The notes beneath the pieces are model-generated. The model was not told the origin of the DNA and did not search any database. It saw nothing but the letters and a program-made list of their open reading frames with translations. Both the position numbers and the translations under genes were made by a program. 13,851 nucleotides of DNA, from the NCBI GenBank assembly GCA_016779685.1, contig JADHND010000022.1, forward strand, positions 1 through 13,851, written 5' to 3'. Source of the DNA: Shewanellaceae bacterium. Lineage in GTDB: Bacteria > Pseudomonadota > Gammaproteobacteria > Enterobacterales > Shewanellaceae. The first letter of the stretch is position 1, and each line of letters begins with the position of its first letter. This document shows positions 1-7,334 of this stretch, one piece after another.

Positions 1-2026
1 GAGCGAACTGCTTTATCCTGAAGACATTGCATCTGAGACAATCCTTGGCAATTGCCCCCATCCACGGCGGCGGCCTGCTTGGGAATTCGAGGCGCACACC
101 TGCTTTGAGCATTTAACCCAGCATTTTCAAACGCGCGATTTAAGGTGCTTTGGTCTTCAAGCTGATCATCTCGGTATCCCAGCAGCGGGCTGTTTGTTAC
201 AATATCTCCAACTCACACAAAAAGCCGCCTTACCCCATTTGCAACACCTGAGCGTTGAACATGCTGATGATTTTATCTTGATGGATGCTGCGACCCAACG
301 CAACTTAGAATTAACCACCAACCTACAAGGTGGCACTCACCACACCTTAGCTTCAGTGTTAGATGCCACCAAAACACCGATGGGCAGTCGCTTGCTCAAA
401 CGCTGGATCCATCAACCACTCACTTGTCAGCGGCGCATTCATCAACGCTTAGATAGCGTCACTGAATTGTTAACCAGCTCGGGCTATCAAACCCTACCAG
501 CCTTACTGCAACAACTCGGGGATATGGAGCGTATTTTAGCTCGAGTCGCGTTACGCTCTGCTCGTCCCGCGGATTTGACTAAATTGCGCCAAGCCTTGGC
601 GACCTTGCCTGCCATTCAAGCCACACTTGCAACCTTGAATACGCCTTATCTCAATGAATTGGCTGAACAAATAGGCACCTTCCCCGAACTGCATCAGCGG
701 TTGGTGCAGGCCATAGTGGAACAACCGCCTATGCTCATCCGTGATGGCGGGGTCATTCAAACAGGTTACCATGCTGAACTGGATCGTCTCCGACGCTTAA
801 GCGCTGGGGCGACCGATGAACTGGCGCAAATTGAAGCACGTGAGCGAGAGCAAACAGGCATCAGTACCCTCAAGATCAAATACAGTAAAATCCATGGCTA
901 TGCGATTGAAGTGAGCCGTGGCCAAGCCCACTTGGTACCAGCGCATTATCAAAGACGACAAACCCTCAAAAACAACGAACGTTATTCAATTGACGAACTA
1001 AAGGTCTATGAAGATCAAGTATTAAGCAGTCAAAGTGAGGCGCTCAAGCTGGAAAAACAGCTCTGGGAAGCGCTCTTTGAGCACATGCTGCCGAGTCTCG
1101 GCGCCATGCAAATGTGCGCTTTTGCATGTGCGACTTTGGATGTGCTCACCAATTTTGCTGAACGGGCTGAGCAGCTCAACTACCAGCGCCCAACACTGCT
1201 TGAATCGCCTGGCATTCAAATCAACGATGGGCGACATCCTGTCATTGAACACAGCACCAAGCAGATGTTCATCGCCAATGATCTCCAGCTACACCCTGAA
1301 CGCCAGATGTTGATGATCACAGGCCCTAATATGGGAGGAAAATCAACCTTCATGCGTCAAAATGCTTTAATCACTATCATGGCGCATATGGGTTGCTATG
1401 TGCCGGCTCAAGAAGCCACCCTAGGGCCCATTGATCGGATTTTTACGCGGATTGGTGCAGGCGACGATTTGGCATCGGGGCGCTCGACCTTCATGGTTGA
1501 AATGACCGAAACCGCACATATACTCCATCATGCCACCCCCCGTAGCTTGGTCCTGATCGACGAGATCGGTCGAGGTACCTCGACCTTTGATGGCTTATCG
1601 CTGGCATGGGCATGCGCTCAATATTTAGCGGAACAACTTAAATGTATGACGTTATTTGCTACCCACTATTTTGAATTAACCCAAATAGCGGATCAGAATT
1701 CGACTGTGGTCAATGTTCATGTCAATGCGCTGCAACATGAAGCTGGCATCGTGTTTTTGCATAAAGTCCAAGATGGGGCTATTCACCAAAGCTACGGCTT
1801 ACAGGTGGCCGCCTTAGCAGGCATGCCTCAGGCCGTCATTCAATTGGCTCAAGGCAAGTTAGCAACACTAGAACATGAACATCAGACACTGGTGCGTGAA
1901 ACACCTCCCGTTGTTACCCCAATCGCTGCGCATCCTTTACTAACGCAATTAGCCCAACTTGATCTGGACGACATCAGCCCGAAAGCCGCCCTCAACCTCT
2001 TATATCAAATGAAAAAAAGCATTTGA
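1..2026 (+). CDS. mutS: DNA mismatch repair ATPase MutS, C-terminal ~80% (start outside window)
   Basis: MutS binds mismatches and small loops behind the replication fork and, with ATP, recruits MutL. The reading frame is open from base 2, giving 674 visible codons. The TTG at 194 is an internal Leu, not a start, because the upstream codons still match MutS (ELLYPED, RRRPAWEFE, AAGCLLQY). Roughly 170 N-terminal residues, including the mismatch-reading Phe-x-Glu domain, are missing at the window edge. Visible parts are the end of the connector domain, the lever and clamp region, and the ATPase. Walker A (GPNMGGKST) is at bases 1322-1348 and the Walker B/signature stretch (LIDEIGRGTSTFDG) is near 1555-1596. 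The C-terminal helix-turn-helix (DISPKAALNLLYQMKK) closes the protein. The linker before it is short and has no obvious beta-clamp-binding QxxLF/QMSLL motif. Family assignment is certain. Confidence 0.98.
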   Translation, partial: SELLYPEDIASETILGNCPHPRRRPAWEFEAHTCFEHLTQHFQTRDLRCFGLQADHLGIPAAGCLLQYLQLTQKAALPHLQHLSVEHADDFILMDAATQRNLELTTNLQGGTHHTLASVLDATKTPMGSRLLKRWIHQPLTCQRRIHQRLDSVTELLTSSGYQTLPALLQQLGDMERILARVALRSARPADLTKLRQALATLPAIQATLATLNTPYLNELAEQIGTFPELHQRLVQAIVEQPPMLIRDGGVIQTGYHAELDRLRRLSAGATDELAQIEAREREQTGISTLKIKYSKIHGYAIEVSRGQAHLVPAHYQRRQTLKNNERYSIDELKVYEDQVLSSQSEALKLEKQLWEALFEHMLPSLGAMQMCAFACATLDVLTNFAERAEQLNYQRPTLLESPGIQINDGRHPVIEHSTKQMFIANDLQLHPERQMLMITGPNMGGKSTFMRQNALITIMAHMGCYVPAQEATLGPIDRIFTRIGAGDDLASGRSTFMVEMTETAHILHHATPRSLVLIDEIGRGTSTFDGLSLAWACAQYLAEQLKCMTLFATHYFELTQIADQNSTVVNVHVNALQHEAGIVFLHKVQDGAIHQSYGLQVAALAGMPQAVIQLAQGKLATLEHEHQTLVRETPPVVTPIAAHPLLTQLAQLDLDDISPKAALNLLYQMKKSI

Positions 2027-2044
2027 TTACATATATTTAAAGCA

Positions 2045-2085
2045 GAATTAGCCTATATATTACTATTTAGACTAATTCGCTAATT
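2045..2085. repeat. AT-rich inverted and direct repeat between mutS and the PAP2 gene
   Basis: GAATTAG at 2045-2051 is exactly complementary to CTAATTC at 2072-2078, a 7-bp arm with a 20-base loop. A second copy of the right arm, GCTAATT at 2079-2085, can pair with AATTAGC at 2046-2052 instead. The arms are AT-rich and no T-run follows, so this is a poor intrinsic terminator for mutS. It lies just upstream of and overlapping the putative -35 of the next gene, so it could instead be a protein-binding site. Its function is not known. Confidence 0.3.
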
Positions 2086-2108
2086 TGATAAATTTCAACT
2101 ATACTTAA
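2077..2108 (+). promoter_or_regulatory. Putative sigma-S-type promoter of the PAP2/barrel gene
   Basis: CTATACTTAA at 2099-2108 matches the extended -10 element described for RpoS-dependent promoters: -10 hexamer TATACT at 2100-2105, preceded by the characteristic C and followed by TTAA. A hexamer at the 17-base spacing (2077-2082, TCGCTA) matches the sigma-70 -35 consensus at only three positions, and a weak -35 is tolerated by sigma-S. Transcription would start near 2112, giving a leader of about 25 bases before the ATG at 2137. This is a single-site match in AT-rich DNA, and sigma-70 could also use it. Confidence 0.5.
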
Positions 2109-2136
2109 AAGATGATGACCTGAACAATGCCATAGG

Positions 2137-3450
2137 ATGTTGCATTTGTATGTGGCCAGAATTGGGCTAATAGCGACCCTACTTCTAGCGTCGAATTTAG
2201 CCGCCAGTGAGACGGACTATAACGATATTTTTACCAGTGATACATCGTCTTTTCGAACATTTGGCGATTACACGATGGTGTGGTTGCCAGGTGCCGCTTT
2301 AGGCTATAGTCTGATCATCGGCGATGTCGATGGGGCTTGGCAACTCACGCTGGGTACGGGTATAACCCAAGTCATGAGTGAGTCTCTGAAAAGTCTCACT
2401 CATCGTACCCGTCCAGATGGCCACCAGCACACCACCTCCCATAAATCTTTTCCTTCAGGCCATACCGCCGCCGCCTTTAGTGGCGCAAGTTATCTCCACC
2501 ATCGCTATGGCTGGCAGTTGGGATTACCCGGCTACATTTTAGCCTCTTTGGTCGGCGCCAGTCGCATCGCGGCCAATAAGCACCATCTTGATGATGTGAC
2601 CACCAGCATCAATTTAGCGGTCTTTAATAGCTTATACCTCACTGAGCCGGATAACGCCCAACGACGATGGTGGCTGTTACCTCAATTTGATACGAGCAAC
2701 ATGGGGGCCATGTGGGTGTGGAACTACGGCGATCAAAAAGAACAGCGCCTTATCAACGACCACGGCGCCAAGCCATATACTTATGACTTTTCAATTGCGA
2801 ATCTATACCAGACCACCCATCACTTACAAGGCGCTTCTCATCAATTGAATCTAGATGACACGATCGCCAACAACAGCAATACCATCACTTCTCGTTTGTA
2901 TTGGCAAATAGCGATGACGGATCAACAGGCATTCCGGCTGTCATTTCAGCCCTTAGAAACACGGGGGCAAATCACACCAGATAAAACACAAATATGGGAC
3001 GAATTCACTCTAGATGCTGATGTAGCGTACCGCTATTCCTATCGTTTATACGATTTGACCAGCGTCTACGCATGGCAGATATCGAGCATGCCTTGGTACA
3101 ATCTTGCTCTCCTAGCCGGCGTCAGATCTCAATTTCATAGTGTTCGCTTAGGCAATGCACGTACGCAAGCCGTTCATGAACTGCAACAATGGTCAACTTT
3201 GCCAATCTTCGGCACCGAAGTGACTTTAAGATTGCATCCACAATGGCAAGTGCAAGGCCAATATGAAAATTCTGTGTGGAAAACCAGTGCCGAACGCCAA
3301 GGATATCAAGTACGCCTCAACTATCAGCCCGATTCAACTTGGCAATTTGGCATTCAGCATGGCTGGGTTAAACAAAACAGTAGCCTGAGCCAACACCATC
3401 ACACACTTTCTTACCGTATTTATAGTATTCGCTTGGGCTATCGTTTTTAA
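2137..3450 (+). CDS. Secreted PAP2-family phosphatase with a C-terminal beta-barrel-like domain
   Basis: The 437-residue product starts with a signal peptide (hydrophobic core about residues 8-20, likely cleavage near 23-24). All three PAP2 phosphatase motifs are present: K85-x6-R92-P93, P106-S-G-H109 and S142-R-x5-H149-x3-D153. The family transfers phosphate through a phospho-His, typically removing it from lipids or small organic phosphates. Residues from about 185 to the end do not belong to PAP2. They form many short alternating polar/aromatic strands and finish in ...IRLGYRF, with the terminal Phe typical of outer-membrane barrels. I infer a periplasm-facing phosphatase tied to the outer membrane; the substrate is unknown. 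The start is uncertain: ATG 2137 has AGG directly against it, whereas TTG 2146 or GTG 2152 would be better spaced and keep the signal peptide. The gene interrupts the usual mutS-rpoS junction and converges on rpoS. Confidence 0.88.
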   Translation: MLHLYVARIGLIATLLLASNLAASETDYNDIFTSDTSSFRTFGDYTMVWLPGAALGYSLIIGDVDGAWQLTLGTGITQVMSESLKSLTHRTRPDGHQHTTSHKSFPSGHTAAAFSGASYLHHRYGWQLGLPGYILASLVGASRIAANKHHLDDVTTSINLAVFNSLYLTEPDNAQRRWWLLPQFDTSNMGAMWVWNYGDQKEQRLINDHGAKPYTYDFSIANLYQTTHHLQGASHQLNLDDTIANNSNTITSRLYWQIAMTDQQAFRLSFQPLETRGQITPDKTQIWDEFTLDADVAYRYSYRLYDLTSVYAWQISSMPWYNLALLAGVRSQFHSVRLGNARTQAVHELQQWSTLPIFGTEVTLRLHPQWQVQGQYENSVWKTSAERQGYQVRLNYQPDSTWQFGIQHGWVKQNSSLSQHHHTLSYRIYSIRLGYRF

Positions 3451-3457
3451 AGATGCG

Positions 3458-4456
3458 TTATTTACGGTGAAACAATGCTTCTATCGATAAATCTTGTGAT
3501 GCTAAAACATCTTTTAAACGTCTTAAAGCTTCGACCTGAATCTGTCTAACGCGTTCACGGGTTAAGCCAATTTCTCGACCCACGTCTTCTAAAGTGGAGG
3601 GCTCATGCCCCATTAAGCCAAATCGTCGTACCAACACTTCTCGCTGCTTACAACTCAACTCATTTAACCATCGTATCACCGACAAACGAATGTCTTCATC
3701 TTGCACTCGAAAATCAGGATCCACATATTCGTCATCCGCAATCACATCCAATAAAGCTTTATCAGATTCGCTGCTTATAGGGGTATCAACCGAGCTAATT
3801 TTTTCGTTTAACTTTAACATCCGACTCACATCCGCAATCGGTTTGTTTAAGATTTCAGCTATTTCTTCAGCGGTGGGTTCATGATCTAAGCGCTGGGCTA
3901 ACTCTCTGCCTGCGCGTAAATAAATATTAAGCTCTTTAACCACATGGATCGGTAAGCGAATGGTGCGGGTTTGGTTCATAATAGCGCGTTCTATGGTTTG
4001 ACGGATCCACCATGTAGCATATGTTGAAAAACGAAAACCCCGTTCAGGATCAAACTTTTCAACCGCGCGAATCAAACCTAAATTACCTTCTTCAATCAGA
4101 TCAAGCAAAGCTAAGCCACGATTGTTGTAGCGCCGTGCAATTTTAACGACCAATCTTAGGTTGCTCTCGATCATACGATTTCGAGACTTGCCACAACCTT
4201 TTTGGGCTTTACGTGAATAAAATTTTTCTTCATCAGCCGACAACAGCGGTGAGAACCCAATTTCACTTAAATACAATTGGGTCGCATCGAGTGTTTTTTG
4301 AAATTCGGCCTGTAGGCGAGGATCCCCTTCTTCGGCTTTGTCTTCAACAGTACTTGCATTGCCTGTTCCGGGCAATGCAGATGCAAAAAACTCAGCGTCG
4401 TCTAAATCTACCATGCTTGGCTCCAACTCAGTAACTTCGTTTAACTTTCGATTCAT
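3458..4456 (-). CDS. rpoS: RNA polymerase sigma factor RpoS (sigma-S / sigma-38)
   Basis: This is the master sigma factor of stationary phase and general stress. The 332 residues match the family's usual size (330 in E. coli). An acidic region 1.1 leads to region 1.2 (DATQLYLSEIG, about 57-67), then region 2 with the core-binding and -10-melting helices (about 95-165; FSTYATWWIRQTIERAI). Region 3 follows, and region 4 ends with the -35-binding helix (TLEDVGREIGLTRERVRQIQ, about 288-307). The Lys-Glu pair at 174-175 corresponds to the K173/E174 contact for the RssB degradation adaptor in E. coli, so regulated proteolysis is plausible. I chose the ATG at 4456 because GGAA lies 7 bases upstream and the length fits. 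A TTG at 4534 would add 26 residues unlike known RpoS N-termini. In relatives the main rpoS promoter lies inside nlpD; I could not identify one convincingly here. Confidence 0.98.
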   Translation of the reverse strand: MNRKLNEVTELEPSMVDLDDAEFFASALPGTGNASTVEDKAEEGDPRLQAEFQKTLDATQLYLSEIGFSPLLSADEEKFYSRKAQKGCGKSRNRMIESNLRLVVKIARRYNNRGLALLDLIEEGNLGLIRAVEKFDPERGFRFSTYATWWIRQTIERAIMNQTRTIRLPIHVVKELNIYLRAGRELAQRLDHEPTAEEIAEILNKPIADVSRMLKLNEKISSVDTPISSESDKALLDVIADDEYVDPDFRVQDEDIRLSVIRWLNELSCKQREVLVRRFGLMGHEPSTLEDVGREIGLTRERVRQIQVEALRRLKDVLASQDLSIEALFHRK

Positions 4457-4463
4457 GATCAAT

Positions 4464-4467
4464 TTCC
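4464..4467 (-). promoter_or_regulatory. Ribosome binding site deciding the rpoS start
   Basis: On the minus strand GGAA stands 7 bases before the ATG at 4456. The longer in-frame TTG at 4534 has only GTGG very close to it. Family length and this spacing favour the ATG. Confidence 0.55.
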
Positions 4468-4556
4468 AACGTGTTAGATTAAAAATAGCTTTCGAATAAC
4501 TTATGTACTTTGCTACTTCTTGATACGTCTTCAATCACCACTTACTTCGATTGAGC

Positions 4557-5390
4557 TTACGGTAGATATTTTAAGGGATCAACGGGGCGACCATTTAAAC
4601 GGATTTCGAAATGAAGTTTCGCTTCATCCGTTCCGGAACTCCCTACATCGGCCACATGTTGCCCTTGTTGTACAATTTGAGCCTTTTTCACCAATACTCG
4701 ATCATTGTGTGCATATGCACTTAAAAAGCCATGTTGATGTTTAATGATTACCAAATTGCCATAGCCACGTAGCGCGTTGCCAACATACACCACTTTTCCG
4801 GATGCAGCAGCGTGAACAGGCTCTCCCCGTCTGGCTTTCACATCGATGCCTTTGCCGATAGACTTAGGCTTCACTGTATGACTCGCTACAGGCCACCGCC
4901 AAGGTATCACTGTTGACGAGGCTCGGGCTGGCGTTTGATTATTTTTTAATCTACTTTGTTGGTTAGAAGATAAACGAGTTACAGGCTGAAAATCAAGCTT
5001 TTTTTGCGCCTTTCTCGTTTTCTTTTGGTCACTGTCTGGTCTGACCTTAACCACCAAGGGCTGCTTTACTTTATCCGGCTTCTGCTCGGGCAGTGCTTGG
5101 CGATTCGAATAAAGATATAAGGTTTGTTTGGCGAATATTTTACTTTCATCGGTCAAACCATTGTCTGCTACGATGTCTGCAACATTCATACCGAATTCCC
5201 ACGCAATCGAAAAGAGGGTGTCTCCTTCTTGAACCACATAGGTCGTACCCGGTGTGGTGCGAGACTTGAGGGAAGCAAACGATATATATTCTACCTTTGC
5301 TAGCGTGAAATGCGGTTGATTTGAACAAGCGAACAAACCTAGTGGCAAGGTACATATCAGTCCTCGCTTTAAGATGAAATGCCACAACAT
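4557..5390 (-). CDS. nlpD: NlpD-type lipoprotein: LysM plus degenerate LytM (M23) amidase activator
   Basis: NlpD switches on the amidase AmiC at the septum so that daughter-cell peptidoglycan is split. A lipoprotein signal ends at Cys22 (LFAC; Phe at -2 is unusual for a lipobox). A LysM domain spans about residues 50-94 (TYVVQEGDTLFSIAWEFGM). A basic, Gln/Lys-rich linker follows, then a LytM domain at about 163-277 with the NlpD hallmark NALRGYGNL. Two metal ligands of active M23 peptidases are replaced: the first His of HxGxD is Gly179, and the first His of HxH is Lys258. The protein is therefore expected to be an activator without hydrolase activity, as in E. coli. At 277 residues it is shorter than the E. 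coli protein (379), mainly in the linker. A stop codon lies just upstream in frame, and the nearest good AGGAG is 18 bases from the ATG. rpoS follows after 100 bases, the classic arrangement. Confidence 0.95.
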   Translation of the reverse strand: MLWHFILKRGLICTLPLGLFACSNQPHFTLAKVEYISFASLKSRTTPGTTYVVQEGDTLFSIAWEFGMNVADIVADNGLTDESKIFAKQTLYLYSNRQALPEQKPDKVKQPLVVKVRPDSDQKKTRKAQKKLDFQPVTRLSSNQQSRLKNNQTPARASSTVIPWRWPVASHTVKPKSIGKGIDVKARRGEPVHAAASGKVVYVGNALRGYGNLVIIKHQHGFLSAYAHNDRVLVKKAQIVQQGQHVADVGSSGTDEAKLHFEIRLNGRPVDPLKYLP

Positions 5391-5434
5391 ATCTAAAATG
5401 ACTTTTATCTCCTACTAAGTCACTGTGAGCTAAG

Positions 5435-5448
5435 AAGCCGAATGGCTT
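5435..5448 (-). other. Small hairpin in the surE-nlpD gap
   Basis: AAGCC (5435-5439) and GGCTT (5444-5448) form a perfect 5-bp stem with a 4-base loop in the 112-base gap between surE and nlpD. No T-run follows in the direction of transcription, so it is at best a weak terminator or RNA-processing site. A possible extended -10 (TG-C-TATGCT) lies upstream of it near 5460-5468 but has no recognisable -35 partner. Confidence 0.25.
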
Positions 5449-5502
5449 TATGCATCTAGCATAGCATGAAAAGCCACTGGTAACCTGATGAATTCAATCC
5501 GC

Positions 5503-6282
5503 TTAAGACACGGCTTGCTGCATCGTTTTACTTGGTTTATGCGCCTCGAGCCATGATTCTACTTTCGACAATACAGCATGCGCGGTTAAGTCGGTTTGCA
5601 GTGGCGTGATCGAAACAAAACCTGCCGCTACTGCGGCAAAGTCGGTTCCATCGGCTTGATCATCTGGCTGCCCGAGCGGACCTAGCCACCAACCACCTTT
5701 ATTCACGGGGTGATCAGCTTTAATCAAAGCTTCTGCTGGCAACCGGTAGCCTAAGCGCGTTATACGCATGCCCTTTAATTCGGCGTAAGGCCGATCAGGC
5801 ACATTTATATTCAGCAAACATCGCGGTGGCAACTGCAAATTTGGCAACATGCTGATGACATCCCATACAACTTGTGCAGCCGTTGCAAAATGTTGCGTTC
5901 CGGCCAAAGAAATAGCCAAAGCAGGTAACGCCAATGAGCGCCCCTCTATCGCCGCAGCAACTGTCCCAGAATACAACACATCATCTCCCAAATTGGCGCC
6001 GTGGTTGATGCCTGAGATCACCAAATCAGGCGGTGTCTGCTGGTACCATTGACGCAACGCCAAGTGGACACTGTCGGCTGGCGTCCCTTGAACCGATATC
6101 TGTCCGGGCGCCACTTCGCGATCATACAAAGGCTGTCTCAACGTCACACTGTGACTGGTGCCCGAACAATCGCGATCAGGCGCTGCCACCATCAACTCAA
6201 CTTTAGATTTGAGAAAAGCAGCCAGGGTTTGAATACCCGTGGCATGGATACCATCGTCGTTACTTAGTAGCACGTTTAACAT
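5503..6282 (-). CDS. surE: 5'/3'-nucleotidase SurE
   Basis: SurE is a metal-dependent phosphatase that dephosphorylates nucleoside 5'- and 3'-monophosphates and short polyphosphate and supports stationary-phase survival. The 259 residues have the family signature: NDDG at 8-11 (metal-binding Asp9, Asp10), S40 in APDRDCSGTS and N93 in SGINHGAN, with GTPADSVHLAL and YSGTVAAAIEG also conserved. The ATG at 6282 has a strong GAGGAG 5 bases upstream (6288-6293), which settles the start. It follows truD after 26 bases, so it is probably co-transcribed with it. In many relatives surE overlaps pcm (protein L-isoaspartate methyltransferase); here only 112 non-coding bases separate it from nlpD, so pcm is absent from this locus. 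Confidence 0.98.
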   Translation of the reverse strand: MLNVLLSNDDGIHATGIQTLAAFLKSKVELMVAAPDRDCSGTSHSVTLRQPLYDREVAPGQISVQGTPADSVHLALRQWYQQTPPDLVISGINHGANLGDDVLYSGTVAAAIEGRSLALPALAISLAGTQHFATAAQVVWDVISMLPNLQLPPRCLLNINVPDRPYAELKGMRITRLGYRLPAEALIKADHPVNKGGWWLGPLGQPDDQADGTDFAAVAAGFVSITPLQTDLTAHAVLSKVESWLEAHKPSKTMQQAVS

Positions 6283-6308
6283 GTTGTCTCCTCAGAGAAA
6301 AAGTGGCT

Positions 6309-7334
6309 TCATTCAAAATGTTGCCGTGAAGCGTCCTCATATTGCAGTAATTCCCTTAAAACAGAGGTCATAAAACAGCCTTTAGGCAATACCATCTCAA
6401 TAAGGGCTGATTGACTCGTGGCATCCACCGTCAGAGTAGCCTGTTCAGGGAACAAAAGCAAAGGTCGGCGAGCTTGCTCCAAACCTGCCGCCTCAAGACC
6501 AGCGGCCATCCATGCTTGCTCAGCTACAATTTGGGCCTCTAACGTCGCTATATCGGGGGCTGAATCACTGTTTCCCCGTCCCCACAAAGGTGCTGACAGT
6601 AAAATATCGCGCGCTCTTAACCGAGCCAACAACGACTCGTCCCATTCACATACGGTAAAGAAACTGCGGTTCCCTGCCAGCATCACCACATCACCCGACA
6701 CAGGTGTAGCCTGACAGCGACGTAATCTTGCATCAACAAATTGATTAAACAGATGAGAACGCACCGCTGACAGATATAAACTGCGCTGCTGACGCTTGAC
6801 TCGTTTACCGGCAAACATCGCTTCAGCTCGAGCGAGATTTTGTCCTTCTCGACCAAAACGCTGTTCACCGAAATAATTGGGAACGCCATCATTGCATATT
6901 TGCGCAAACCGAGCTTGCAATGCCTTCAAGTCCGATACTTCACGTAAGCGAATCCAAAATCGGTTTCCGGTCAACCCACCTGTGCGCAATTTCTTCGCAT
7001 GCCGTACCTGCTTCAGAATCCGAATCGAAGGCGACGACCAGGTCGACCACGCCGGCTCTGGCTTACCGGCAAAGCGTAAACAAAACCACTGCCGGGTGAC
7101 CGCATGTCGGTCTTTTTGCCCCGCCACACTGACATCATTCGCCGCAATACCGGCAAACTTAGCCAACTGCTCAGCAACATATTGGGTGTTGGTACCTTCT
7201 TTTTCAACCCATAGCCACAGGTGCTCACCCGATTCGGTTGGGGTAAAATCGATCTGTTCTTCAACTTCAAAGTCAGCATTCTGCTGCCGAATCACGCCCG
7301 TGGCTTCAGGCTGACCATGCAAATAAATCAACAT
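6309..7334 (-). CDS. truD: tRNA pseudouridine(13) synthase TruD
   Basis: TruD converts U13 in the D-arm of tRNA-Glu to pseudouridine. The 341 residues are close to the E. coli length (349). The catalytic motif GQKDRHAVTRQW places the nucleophile at Asp75. Other family blocks are KLRTGGLTGNRF, the VPNYFGEQRFG segment that marks TruD, SLYLSAVRSHLFNQFV, and the C-terminal LPKGCFMTSVLREL. The TRUD insertion domain lies between the catalytic halves. The ATG at 7334 overlaps the end of ispF by 7 bases, so translation is probably coupled. GGCGGTG lies just upstream as a weak ribosome binding site. It sits within the ftsB-ispD-ispF-truD-surE run. Confidence 0.98.
   Translation of the reverse strand: MLIYLHGQPEATGVIRQQNADFEVEEQIDFTPTESGEHLWLWVEKEGTNTQYVAEQLAKFAGIAANDVSVAGQKDRHAVTRQWFCLRFAGKPEPAWSTWSSPSIRILKQVRHAKKLRTGGLTGNRFWIRLREVSDLKALQARFAQICNDGVPNYFGEQRFGREGQNLARAEAMFAGKRVKRQQRSLYLSAVRSHLFNQFVDARLRRCQATPVSGDVVMLAGNRSFFTVCEWDESLLARLRARDILLSAPLWGRGNSDSAPDIATLEAQIVAEQAWMAAGLEAAGLEQARRPLLLFPEQATLTVDATSQSALIEMVLPKGCFMTSVLRELLQYEDASRQHFE

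Noticed and set aside
194..196. TTG at 194 as the mutS start
   Set aside because: The frame is open to base 2 and the upstream residues match MutS, so this is an internal Leu.
3500..3517. GATG-CTAAAA-CATC followed by TTTT as a terminator for the PAP2 gene
   Set aside because: The stem has only 4 bp and lies within rpoS coding sequence; too weak to call.
4457..4534. Longer rpoS reading frame from TTG at 4534
   Set aside because: It adds 26 residues unlike RpoS N-termini, has a poorly spaced ribosome site, and makes the protein longer than the family norm; ATG 4456 fits better.
4457..4556. An rpoS promoter in the nlpD-rpoS gap
   Set aside because: No pair of -35 and -10 elements with acceptable spacing was found; the usual promoter lies inside nlpD and could not be located by eye.
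6877..7314. 145-codon open frame on the plus strand
   Set aside because: It is fully antisense to truD, whose protein is clearly recognisable, and its translation shows no domain or motif.
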